A DNA stretch of 5,898 bases, from positions 1 to 5,898 of the forward strand of contig CAMSXY010000077.1 in assembly GCA_947065955.1 (NCBI GenBank), read 5' to 3'. The stretch comes from an uncultured Caryophanales bacterium. Lineage in GTDB: Bacteria > Bacillota_I > Bacilli_A > RF39 > UBA660. The notes below the pieces were generated by a model. The model ran no database searches. It was given only the letters and a program-made list of their open reading frames with translations, and was not told where the DNA came from. The position numbers were made by a program, and so were the translations under genes. Positions within the stretch are counted from its first letter, which is position 1. The number at the start of each line of letters is the position of its first letter. Of the stretch, positions 1-5,889 are shown in pieces.

Positions 1-25
1 TCTTTAAAATTTCTTTATTAGACAT
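1..25 (-). CDS. 5' end of a gene running off the left edge
   Basis: An ATG at 25-23 is preceded by a near-consensus Shine-Dalgarno (GGGAGGT, reverse complement of 31-37) with 6 nt between GGAGG and the ATG. Only eight codons (MSNKEILK) lie inside the window, so the product cannot be identified. The start is called from the ribosome binding site, which is as strong as those of the housekeeping genes to the right. It is in a different frame from the hydrophobic 61-codon TTG-initiated frame (189-4) that overlaps it. Confidence 0.6.
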
Positions 26-159
26 AAAGTACCTCCCATAAATATTACAACAATTATACTACTTTTTAGCAATATGATCCACCTAGTTATAATAATTAAA
101 TAGAAAGAAAATCTTATAAAAATCATAATACTTAAAAGTGTAGGATGAAAATTTTGTGT

Positions 160-189
160 ATTATATACAATCAATTGAATCGAATACAA
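160..189 (-). promoter_or_regulatory. Candidate promoter for the left-edge gene
   Basis: On the minus strand TTGTAT (184-189) lies 18 nt upstream of a perfect TATAAT (160-165). The same -35 hexamer, with 17-nt spacing, is seen upstream of cdsA. It would give a leader of roughly 130 nt before the ATG at 25. A second TATAAT at 53-58 lies closer to the gene but has a poor -35 (TGGATC). In such AT-rich DNA both could be chance. Confidence 0.3.
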
Positions 190-220
190 TAAACTAAATT
201 GTATTTGAATAGTAACCTAG

Positions 221-555
221 TTAATCTTTTTCTTTTAAATATTCTTCTAAATCTTTAAACTTAATTTTATTTTGCTATCCATTTATAAATATACCATCAC
301 ATTCATCGAATAACAAATATTCGTCGCTATTAACTTCTAAAATATGTGTCTATGTGTAGGCGATATTAGTATTTTTAATATTGAGAATGCTTGTATTAAA
401 TAATTCGTATTTAATACAAGTAAACCTACATATTATATCTACCTTTTTTCTTAATTTTCCATTTATTATAAGTTCTTTAATTTCTAGTATCATATAATTA
501 CTCTCACTTTCATAAACAAAAAAACTAACATTTCTGTTAGCACTTTATTACTCAT
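221..555 (-). pseudogene. Decayed small reading frame with two TAG codons and a T-run frameshift
   Basis: From ATG 493-491 to TAA 223-221 there is one 91-codon frame interrupted only by two TAG codons (about codons 48 and 73). Its conceptual product is protein-like, for example THILEVNSDEYLLFDECDG and KFKDLEEYLKEKD around the stops. Upstream the same frame stays open through a run of seven T (518-524). Allowing a one-base slip there joins it to a second frame starting at ATG 555-553 (MSNKVLTEMLVFF, then VYESESNYMILEIKEL), for a product of about 111 residues. I do not recognise the family. No good ribosome binding site precedes 555, and only a weak GTGAGAG-like one precedes 493. Functional amber readthrough is unlikely because permease and rseP in this window end in TAG. 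In DNA this AT-rich, chance openness is the main alternative. Confidence 0.42.
517..541 (-). terminator. Intrinsic terminator with GAAA loop
   Basis: On the minus strand CTAACA (540-535) pairs perfectly with TGTTAG (530-525) around a GAAA tetraloop. An extra G-T pair can close the base, and seven T follow (524-518). It lies about 100 nt downstream of the stop of the DUF1835 gene and would end its transcript. It overlaps the decayed frame at 221-555, so either that frame is not expressed from this side or the T run arose as part of its decay. Confidence 0.6.
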
Positions 556-567
556 CCAAACAAAAAA

Positions 568-590
568 TTCAAGTATCAATTCAATCTGGT
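568..590. repeat. Distal copy of a 23-bp direct repeat matching the tRNA-Thr 3' end (att-like)
   Basis: Bases 568-590 match 1530-1552 at 21 of 23 positions in the same orientation. The copy at 1530-1552 covers the last 4 nt of the tRNA gene (ACCA) and 19 nt downstream. Beyond the repeat, on the tRNA side, weaker resemblance continues with one gap: GTCCT and ACCA elements are shared, as if this were a degenerate tRNA 3' end. Such a repeat is what site-specific integration at a tRNA 3' end would leave. A decayed tandem tRNA duplication is the alternative. Confidence 0.6.
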
Positions 591-639
591 TCCCTAAAAA
601 AGGACGCACAACAACTTTTGAAGATTATAATTATCTTGA

Positions 640-1368
640 TTATATCAAATCAATTATATCTGCAAAATGGCTTGTTCCTTTCTCAACTATTTTTATTTTA
701 TTTAGTTCAATCAATTGATCTATTAAAAATAAATAAATCCAATCTCCTGCATTGTTAATAACTCTTTTTATCATGCAATCAGCAATTAAATTTGCTATTG
801 TGTATGATCCTTCTTCTCTTAGAATATTTAGAATATTATCATAATAATCAGCATATTTTTTGTTTTTAACTTTTCCCTTATCAAGCACTCTAAGTTCACT
901 ATTTATTTTAACTAAATTCTCCCAGTGATTGGAAAGTAACTGTATCTCCTCTTCAGATAATGAACTTTCATAATTTAATAAAGATTCAATTTCTTTATAA
1001 TCTAAAGCATTAATACTCCATATACCCTTATAATCACTAGAAAAAATAACACTAATTTTGTTTGTTTTATCTTTTAGAAAGTTACATAAAAATAATAATA
1101 GCATATAGTCATCAGCATCCTTTTTAGAAGACCATATTCTAATTTTAATATCACTGTTAACATTATCCAATAGTTCATTTAAAGATTCAATATAACTATA
1201 ATTGCTATCATGACAACATTCTCTTAAAAAATCTGAGTGATTTTCTTTAATATCTCCAACAGATAATCCCATCCCAAGAGAATAAATTGTATAATCCCTT
1301 ATTTTTTTGCTTATGTAATATTGTTTTAAACTTCCTGCTCCACCAAGACTTTCACAAATATCAATCAT
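640..1368 (-). CDS. DUF1835 / DUF3658 domain protein, function unknown
   Basis: This 242-residue soluble protein has no signal peptide or membrane segment. Residues 1-120 look like DUF1835: a short beta strand then ESLGGAGSLK (6-15; the family usually has xAAGSLK), LSVGDI (35-40) and IRIWSSKKDADDYMLLLFL (76-94), the usual polar W-S-x-DADD/EQ block. Residues 140-230 look like DUF3658: SEEEIQLLSNHWENL, then N-x-x-LRV and a YYDNIL block, ending in a winged-helix-like segment. The two-domain order and length are normal for the family, whose biochemical role is not established. An in-frame TAA directly precedes the ATG, so this is the furthest-upstream start. No Shine-Dalgarno is visible, unlike the operon genes, which suggests a leaderless or poorly translated message. 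It is the only intact gene between the two direct repeats next to the tRNA, so it may be cargo of a small element. Family assignment is from recalled motifs. Confidence 0.85.
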   Translation of the reverse strand: MIDICESLGGAGSLKQYYISKKIRDYTIYSLGMGLSVGDIKENHSDFLRECCHDSNYSYIESLNELLDNVNSDIKIRIWSSKKDADDYMLLLFLCNFLKDKTNKISVIFSSDYKGIWSINALDYKEIESLLNYESSLSEEEIQLLSNHWENLVKINSELRVLDKGKVKNKKYADYYDNILNILREEGSYTIANLIADCMIKRVINNAGDWIYLFLIDQLIELNKIKIVEKGTSHFADIIDLI

Positions 1369-1379
1369 TTATTTATCAC

Positions 1380-1385
1380 ATTATC
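1380..1385 (-). promoter_or_regulatory. Candidate -10 element just upstream of the DUF1835 gene
   Basis: GATAAT (minus strand, 1385-1380) differs from TATAAT at one position and lies 11 nt before the ATG. Transcription would start about 5 nt before the ATG, giving an almost leaderless mRNA, which would fit the missing Shine-Dalgarno. No recognisable -35 is at the right distance. A perfect TTGACA (1425-1420) lies further upstream, but 17 nt after it is only CATGGT. Confidence 0.25.
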
Positions 1386-1419
1386 TGAATCTTTGAACCA
1401 TGCACACGTTCATTGAAGA

Positions 1420-1455
1420 TGTCAATATACAAGTATGTTTTTTACTAAATTGACA
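1420..1455. repeat. 7-bp inverted repeat in the leader of the DUF1835 gene
   Basis: TGTCAAT (1420-1426) and ATTGACA (1449-1455) are perfect inverted copies separated by 22 nt. It lies in the gap between the tRNA and the DUF1835 gene and could be an operator, a weak hairpin or chance. The inner part also contains a short near-palindrome (ATACAAGTAT). Confidence 0.3.
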
Positions 1456-1500
1456 GAATCTTTCATTTCTATAAATATTCTATCATAAAATTATACATAT

Positions 1501-1536
1501 TAAAACTCGAACCCTTATATTTTTTAAAGTTCGAGT
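1501..1536 (-). terminator. Probable terminator of the tRNA-Thr transcript
   Basis: On the minus strand ACTCGAAC (1536-1529) and GTTCGAGT (1512-1505) form a perfect 8-bp stem with a 16-nt loop, starting about 12 nt after the CCA end. The T tract that follows is short (TTTTA), so termination may be inefficient or the hairpin may serve as a processing signal. The upstream arm lies inside the 23-bp direct repeat; the distal repeat copy has no matching partner arm. Confidence 0.5.
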
Positions 1537-1552
1537 ATCAATCCAATCTGGT
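1530..1552. repeat. tRNA-proximal copy of the 23-bp direct repeat (att-like)
   Basis: This copy overlaps the last 4 nt of the tRNA-Thr gene (ACCA) and continues 19 nt past it. It matches 568-590 at 21 of 23 positions in direct orientation, with start-to-start distance 962 bp. It would represent the tRNA-side junction if the intervening segment was inserted by site-specific recombination. Confidence 0.6.
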
Positions 1553-1624
1553 GCCGACTATAGGACTTGAACCTACGACCTACGCGTTACGAGTGCGTTG
1601 CACTACCAACTGTGCTAAGTCGGC
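1549..1624 (-). tRNA. tRNA-Thr(CGU)
   Basis: The reverse complement folds as a complete 76-nt tRNA with encoded CCA. The acceptor stem GCCGACT/AGTCGGC is perfectly paired, the D stem is GCAC/GTGC with loop AGTTGGTA, the T stem is GTAGG/CCTAT with loop TTCAAGT, and A73 is the discriminator. The anticodon loop CTCGTAA gives anticodon CGT, reading ACG threonine codons. The body closely resembles Firmicute tRNA-Thr. The anticodon stem ACGCA/CGCGT has an A31-C39 mismatch beside the loop. This isoacceptor is normally redundant with tRNA-Thr(UGU), so it tolerates change. It lies between the operon terminator and the DUF1835 region. Confidence 0.95.
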
Positions 1625-1641
1625 AATTAAATAACAATATA

Positions 1642-1647
1642 AGTATA
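1642..1647 (-). promoter_or_regulatory. Candidate -10 element for tRNA-Thr
   Basis: TATACT on the minus strand lies 17 nt before the first base of the tRNA, a plausible distance for a -10 box with a short 5' leader. The region 17 nt upstream is T-rich, lies within the operon terminator and has no clear -35. An alternative is readthrough from the operon. Confidence 0.3.
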
Positions 1648-1688
1648 ACAAAAAAAGAGAAAAAATTCTACTATTTTTTTCTCTTTTT
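1645..1688 (-). terminator. Intrinsic terminator of the cdsA-rseP-ABC operon
   Basis: Perfect 14-bp arms (1652-1665 and 1675-1688) each contain a GAGA/TCTC core flanked by A and T runs, with a 9-nt loop. On the minus strand the hairpin is followed by further T. It begins 18 nt after the permease stop codon. The symmetric A and T flanks would let it work in both orientations, although no plus-strand gene is seen here. Confidence 0.7.
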
Positions 1689-1705
1689 ACATTTTTTACG
1701 GTTTT

Positions 1706-3025
1706 CTAGTTTTTTAGTGCCTTTAACATTTTTTTCCATAAACCCTTAGCAGAATAATTCAAAATACCTACCTTATAAATTCTTAATCCATATTTAATCA
1801 AAAGATAAATAGCCCCTACCATAATAAGACAAGAAATAAGAATCTCTATAATTCCAATCTGTCCCAATACTAATAAAGAAGGAGACAAAATAGCTGAAAT
1901 AAAAGGAACAAAAGATAAAATTTTAATAAAGAGTGCTCCTTTAAACATTCCTGCCATCATCGCTAAATAATATCCTACTAAAGAAATAATCATAATAGGT
2001 GTTTGTACCTGTTGAAAATCTTCAATATTTGTTGTCATGGAAGCTAAAATACCCGCTAAAAGGGAATAAGCAATAAATGTTAAAACCATTAAAAGTAACG
2101 TAATTGGAATAATATAAATTAATTTTTCACCAAATCCACTGGATAGTAATTGACTTAATACATTACTGACTTCCCCACCTAATCCATTTGTAATAGAAGA
2201 TCCTCCTATTAGGTGTCGAATTAAAAATCCAAAAGCTGCAAACACAACTAATAAACTTCCTTGGATTAAGACAAATAAATTTCCAGCAATCACTTTTGCA
2301 AAAAAATGTGTCTTTGGCGAAACATTTGAGATGATAATTTCCATTCCCCTTGTTGTTTTTTCATCATTTACCTCTGCCCCAATCATCTGTACTAAAAACA
2401 AAGAAAGCATAAAAAACGGTAAAATCACAACAGGAAAAACAGTCGTCATAATCATAGACATTCCCTCGTCTTCAGATTTTTTATTTTCATCTAATATCTC
2501 TCTTTTAATATCTAAAGCCGAATAAATTTTATTGATCTCCTCTATAGGAATATTACTATTTGCCATTGCAATCGAAACTTTTGTATTATTTAAAGCGGTT
2601 GATAGAATTTGAAAATCTATAGAATCCATAAAACTATTGGAAACAACAGACACCTCTAATACAGTTTCTGGATTTTCCTTAATAACAACTAAAATATTTT
2701 TATCGTCTTCTTCTACTTTTTTCTTCAATTCCTCAAAGCTTTCCTCGGATTTAACGACATGAAAATATTCTTTTCCTTCCTCTACTAGGGAAGAACTATT
2801 TGCTTTTAAATGTTCCTCTAAAAGGGGAATAGCCATATTAGTTTCATCTATTACATAAAGATTTCGTGTATCATTAAAATCTCCTCCAAAAAAAGTAATA
2901 ATAGAATCAATATTAATAATTCCAGCAATAACGATCGCTAATATTATATTAGCTATCATAAACCATTTTGTCTTTATTTTTCGATTTAAACTGATTCCAA
3001 TAAGATAATTTAATTTACTTTTCAT
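1706..3025 (-). CDS. ABC-2 type permease, NatB/YhaP family
   Basis: Membrane subunit of an ABC exporter, 439 residues from the ATG at 3025. The order is: TM1 about 22-44; a large extracytoplasmic domain about 48-188 with a basic and acidic helical region; TM2 about 191-215; the family motif GAEVNDEKTTRGMEIIISNVSP-like block at about 216-237 (E-x-x-x-EK-x-x-x-x-ME pattern); then five more predicted TM helices near 246-268, 302-327, 342-360, 365-385 and 391-411. This topology is typical of COG1668 NatB/YhaP proteins, linked in some bacteria to sodium or drug efflux; the substrate here is unknown. A GTG at 3034 is in frame upstream, but ATG 3025 is preferred because AGGTGA lies 5 nt before it and the GTG has no such site. 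It overlaps the ATPase gene by 11 nt, indicating translational coupling. The stop is TAG. Confidence 0.9.
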   Translation of the reverse strand: MKSKLNYLIGISLNRKIKTKWFMIANIILAIVIAGIINIDSIITFFGGDFNDTRNLYVIDETNMAIPLLEEHLKANSSSLVEEGKEYFHVVKSEESFEELKKKVEEDDKNILVVIKENPETVLEVSVVSNSFMDSIDFQILSTALNNTKVSIAMANSNIPIEEINKIYSALDIKREILDENKKSEDEGMSMIMTTVFPVVILPFFMLSLFLVQMIGAEVNDEKTTRGMEIIISNVSPKTHFFAKVIAGNLFVLIQGSLLVVFAAFGFLIRHLIGGSSITNGLGGEVSNVLSQLLSSGFGEKLIYIIPITLLLMVLTFIAYSLLAGILASMTTNIEDFQQVQTPIMIISLVGYYLAMMAGMFKGALFIKILSFVPFISAILSPSLLVLGQIGIIEILISCLIMVGAIYLLIKYGLRIYKVGILNYSAKGLWKKMLKALKN

Positions 3026-3914
3026 AACTTTCACCTACTTTTGCAATGAAAATCTCATTTAAAGATGCTTCTTCTACTACAAATTTCGTCATATGTTTAC
3101 AACTGCTTACATAAGCAAATACATCCTCAACATTTTCTTCACTTTCTATTTTTACTTCCCATTCGTCTCCATGTTCAACAACTTCTAAAACACCTTCTAT
3201 TTGTTCCAATTTTTTAGAATCAATATCTCCTTTTATAAAAATATTTTTCTTACGATATTGTTCTTTAATATCTTTTAAATAACCACTTAATACAGGTTTC
3301 CCTTTTAAAAGGATAACAAGTTTCTTACAAAAGAGTTCTACGTGTTCCATTCGATGAGAGGAAAAAATAATCATACTTCCACGAGAAGCCATATCCATAA
3401 TTTCATTTTTAAAAAGTTCTACATTAAAAGGATCTAATCCCGAAAAAGGTTCATCTAAAATCAATAATTTAGGATCATTAATAATTGCTGTTATAAATTG
3501 AATTTTTTGTTGATTTCCTTTTGATAATTCTTTAATTTTTTTCTCTTTATAATCCGAAATTTCAAATTTTTCTAATAAATGGTCTAACTTACTTAAAATA
3601 TCTTTTTCCTGCATTCCCTTTAAAGTTCCGTAAAAAAGACACTGCTCTTTAACTGTCATTTTGGTTAATAAACTTCTTTCTTCTGTTAAAAAACCAATTT
3701 GATCTGTTACAGAATAATCAATTTTTTTACCATTTAAAGTAATTTCTCCTTCTGTGGGATCTAAAAGTCCCATGATCATTCGAAAAGTTGTTGTTTTTCC
3801 AGCTCCATTAACACCTAATAAACCAAATATTTCTCCTGGCTTTACTGTAAAGGATAATTGATCAACTGCTTTAAAATCCCCATAATATTTTGTTACATTT
3901 TCTACTTTTAACAT
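3015..3914 (-). CDS. ABC transporter ATP-binding protein, NatA/YhaQ family
   Basis: Cytoplasmic ATPase of 299 residues that powers the permease encoded just downstream. Motifs seen: Walker A GVNGAGKT (34-41), signature LSKGNQQKIQ (130-139), Walker B LLILDEP (150-156), D-loop SGLD (158-161) and the switch histidine H187 in SSHRMEHVE. The Q-loop region reads GFLTEERSL (74-82), with no glutamine; the similar LPEERGL form is usual in the NatA/YhaQ branch, so this is a family trait and not a defect. Residues about 205-299 match the DUF4162-type C-terminal extension ending in SLNEIFIAKVGE. Start ATG 3914 has AGGAGG with about 4 nt spacing, and the stop codon of rseP overlaps this site region. The pair suggests export (Na+ or small hydrophobic compounds), but the substrate is not shown by sequence. 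Confidence 0.93.
   Translation of the reverse strand: MLKVENVTKYYGDFKAVDQLSFTVKPGEIFGLLGVNGAGKTTTFRMIMGLLDPTEGEITLNGKKIDYSVTDQIGFLTEERSLLTKMTVKEQCLFYGTLKGMQEKDILSKLDHLLEKFEISDYKEKKIKELSKGNQQKIQFITAIINDPKLLILDEPFSGLDPFNVELFKNEIMDMASRGSMIIFSSHRMEHVELFCKKLVILLKGKPVLSGYLKDIKEQYRKKNIFIKGDIDSKKLEQIEGVLEVVEHGDEWEVKIESEENVEDVFAYVSSCKHMTKFVVEEASLNEIFIAKVGESYEK
3031..3036 (-). promoter_or_regulatory. Ribosome binding site deciding the permease start
   Basis: AGGTGA (minus strand 3036-3031) lies 5 nt before ATG 3025-3023. It overlaps the alternative GTG at 3034-3032, which has no upstream Shine-Dalgarno, so the downstream ATG is the likelier start. Confidence 0.6.
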
Positions 3915-3922
3915 AATTCCTC

Positions 3923-4963
3923 CTATTTAAACAATCTAATAATGTCATTGTAGGTTACAAAAACCATTAACACCATAAGAGCCATCAATCCAATCGCATG
4001 AATACGATTTTCTATATCTGGATTAACAGGTTTTCCTTTTATCTTTTCAATAATCATAAAAAAGAGTCGACCTCCATCAAAGGCTGGAAGAGGTATTAAA
4101 TTCATAAACCCAACATTAATGCTAATAAGTGCTGTTAAATACATAAGATTGATCAATCCACCTTGTGCACTTTCTCCAACAACTTGAAAAATTCCAATTG
4201 GTCCTGATAAATTGCTTAAACTTAGTTTCCCAGTTACTAAATAAATAACAATATCTATCATCTGTTTGAAAAGACTTACTGTTTTTGAAAATCCATACCC
4301 TATCGCTTCGAAAAAACCTTTTTTGACTGTATTTTCTAAAGAAAAACCATAAGTATACGTTTTTCCATTTTCTGTTTCTACTTCCATAGGTTTAATCGAA
4401 TAAGTATGATAGCTTCCATTTTTCTTTCGCACTTCCACTTCAATCGTTTCCCCTAAGTGAACTTGCAATTCTAAAAGAAGACTATCTGAGGTTCTCACCT
4501 GTTTTTTGTTGATTCGAACAATTTCGTCCCCTTTTTCAATTCCTGCAATAGCAAAAGGATAATTTGTTTCTACTCCACTTATTTTGGTACTATTAGAGGG
4601 AACTCCATAAAAAAGTCCGATAGTAAATAATAAAAGCAAAGCGAATAAGAAATTAAAACAAACACCTGCTATTACTACTCGCACTCTTTCAATCCAGGTT
4701 TTCGATTGCATTCTTTTGTCTAATGGAACTTTCTCATCTAATTCAACTTGTTCTCCTGCCATACTTACAAATCCACCAATTGGAAAAAGGCGAATCCCAT
4801 ATTCTGTTTCATCATTTTTTCTTTTAAAATGAAAAATACGTGGTCCCATTCCTATACTAAATTCATAAACATAAATTCCTGCCTTTTTCGCAAAAAGAAA
4901 ATGCCCTAATTCATGTACAAATAATATTAAAGTAAGAATTAACAAGAAATAAATAAAATTCAT
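3923..4963 (-). CDS. rseP: RseP/RasP site-2 intramembrane metalloprotease
   Basis: Membrane zinc protease of 346 residues that cleaves transmembrane substrates such as anti-sigma factors and leftover signal peptides (family knowledge). The zinc site HELGH is at residues 17-21 in TM1. The second catalytic motif NLIPLPAFDGG is at 288-298, with D296 as the third zinc ligand. A membrane segment at about 98-119 follows the amphipathic IERVRVV stretch. A single PDZ domain spans about 125-195 (GIEKGDEIVRINKK at 141-154), and the SGPIG loop is at 253-257. One PDZ and this length are normal for Firmicute RasP/YluC, whereas E. coli RseP has two PDZ domains. The ATG overlaps the TGA of cdsA by 4 nt, with AGGAGG 6 nt upstream inside the last cdsA codons. 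The stop is TAG, followed 8 nt later by the ABC ATPase gene. No dxr or proS gene is adjacent. Confidence 0.96.
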   Translation of the reverse strand: MNFIYFLLILTLILFVHELGHFLFAKKAGIYVYEFSIGMGPRIFHFKRKNDETEYGIRLFPIGGFVSMAGEQVELDEKVPLDKRMQSKTWIERVRVVIAGVCFNFLFALLLLFTIGLFYGVPSNSTKISGVETNYPFAIAGIEKGDEIVRINKKQVRTSDSLLLELQVHLGETIEVEVRKKNGSYHTYSIKPMEVETENGKTYTYGFSLENTVKKGFFEAIGYGFSKTVSLFKQMIDIVIYLVTGKLSLSNLSGPIGIFQVVGESAQGGLINLMYLTALISINVGFMNLIPLPAFDGGRLFFMIIEKIKGKPVNPDIENRIHAIGLMALMVLMVFVTYNDIIRLFK

Positions 4964-5760
4964 AGAATCCCTCCTATAAAAAAGATAAAGCCTAAAGTAA
5001 TAAAGATTATACTATCAAATCGATCTAAAACGCCTCCATGCCCTGGCATTAAATTAGAAAATCTCTCTTTATTAAAATATTTTTTCATAGCAGAAAAGAA
5101 AAGATCACCAAATTGCCCTAAAACAGATAGAAACAAGGTCATTAAAAATAATATAATCTGGGAACTATTTGGATGCACTACAGTACTTAAAAAGACATAG
5201 GGAAGAAGAGTTCCAAAAAAAACGCCCCCTATAAGACCCTCCCATTTTTTAAAAGAATCAATAGATTCCATAACAGGATGTTTTCCGATTAAATTTCCAA
5301 TTAAGTAAGAATAACTATCCGTTATACAAGCTATTAAAAATATATAAATTACATAATTGACATGAATTGAATTAATAATTTGTAAAAGAGAAAAACTTAT
5401 ACCGATAAAAAAGATTGTTCCAACTAAATAAAGAGCATCACTAACACTATATTTTTCTTCATCATGATAAAACATAACAGAAAGTAAAAATAATAAAAAA
5501 GTAGCTGCTATAATCTTATAATCTAATACAAATTGTTTCATTTGACTACTGTGATACAAAACAAATAGCGTCATAACAATATAAGAGATAAATTTAATGA
5601 GATCTGGAATGGCCTTTTTGGTCTCTTTTATTGTGATAATTTCCTTAAGTGCGAAAATTGATAATGCATACACAAATAAATGAAAAAGCAATCCACCCTT
5701 ATAAATAATTGGCAAAATTAGGAATATTAAAAATAAACTTGTAATGGTTCTTTGCTTCAT
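4960..5760 (-). CDS. cdsA: Phosphatidate cytidylyltransferase (CDP-diacylglycerol synthase), divergent
   Basis: Integral membrane enzyme making CDP-diacylglycerol from phosphatidic acid and CTP, the precursor of phosphatidylglycerol and cardiolipin. It has 266 residues with about seven or eight hydrophobic segments, normal length for the family. The C-terminal core PGHGGVLDRFDS (239-250) and TDSYSYLIGNLIGKH (147-161) are well conserved. Two other conserved stretches are altered. The usual SPKKTxEG reads DSFKKWEG (168-175). The PROSITE-type K-R-x4-K-D block reads KKYFNKER (226-233), so KD becomes ER. These may be lineage features or reduced activity; the gene is intact and sits in its usual context before rseP. 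The start is ATG 5760 with GGAGG 6 nt upstream, and a promoter lies directly upstream, so it opens the operon. Family identity is secure. Confidence 0.93.
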   Translation of the reverse strand: MKQRTITSLFLIFLILPIIYKGGLLFHLFVYALSIFALKEIITIKETKKAIPDLIKFISYIVMTLFVLYHSSQMKQFVLDYKIIAATFLLFLLSVMFYHDEEKYSVSDALYLVGTIFFIGISFSLLQIINSIHVNYVIYIFLIACITDSYSYLIGNLIGKHPVMESIDSFKKWEGLIGGVFFGTLLPYVFLSTVVHPNSSQIILFLMTLFLSVLGQFGDLFFSAMKKYFNKERFSNLMPGHGGVLDRFDSIIFITLGFIFFIGGIL

Positions 5761-5780
5761 AGATATCCTCCAATACTACT

Positions 5781-5809
5781 ATTATATTATACATTATTTG
5801 GAAATACAA
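5781..5809 (-). promoter_or_regulatory. Candidate promoter of the cdsA operon
   Basis: On the minus strand TTGTAT (5804-5809) and TATAAT (5781-5786) are separated by exactly 17 nt, ending 20 nt before the cdsA start codon. A second overlapping TATAAT (5786-5791) would give 12-nt spacing and is less likely. This implies cdsA can be transcribed apart from any upstream uppS or frr gene. Confidence 0.5.
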
Positions 5810-5848
5810 GTAAAAAAATGGATATAGAATGACTTCTTTTTGGTTTGT

Positions 5849-5889
5849 AAGTTAAATTTGAAAGTGCACAATTGTTGTGCAGTTAACTT
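5849..5889. repeat. Nested inverted repeats upstream of the cdsA promoter
   Basis: The inner perfect repeat is TGCACAA (5865-5871), a TTG spacer, then TTGTGCA (5875-5881). The outer perfect repeat is AAGTTAA (5849-5855) and TTAACTT (5883-5889). They sit about 40 nt upstream of the -35 element. No strong T run follows on either strand, so an operator or weak hairpin is more likely than a standard terminator, although it could mark the end of an upstream gene beyond the window. Confidence 0.45.

Noticed and set aside
4..189. A 61-codon minus-strand frame starting at TTG with a hydrophobic product
   Set aside because: It has no ribosome binding site, very AT-rich composition that gives hydrophobic residues by default, and it runs over the strong RBS and ATG of the left-edge gene in another frame.
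221..493. Reassigned amber code in this organism
   Set aside because: The permease and rseP genes end in TAG at sensible family lengths, so TAG is a working stop.
1420..1425. Perfect TTGACA as a -35 for the DUF1835 gene
   Set aside because: At 16 to 18 nt spacing the -10 candidates are poor (CATGGT is the best), so I did not call a promoter from it.
1567..1749. A plus-strand 60-codon frame
   Set aside because: It lies across the tRNA gene, the operon terminator and the end of the permease, and starts inside the tRNA. It is a shadow frame.
2331..2525. A plus-strand 64-codon frame
   Set aside because: It lies wholly inside the permease coding sequence on the opposite strand, with no promoter or RBS of its own.
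3015..3914. Missing glutamine in the Q-loop of the ABC ATPase as a sign of inactivity
   Set aside because: The NatA/YhaQ branch normally has an EER-type sequence here, and all other ATPase motifs are intact.
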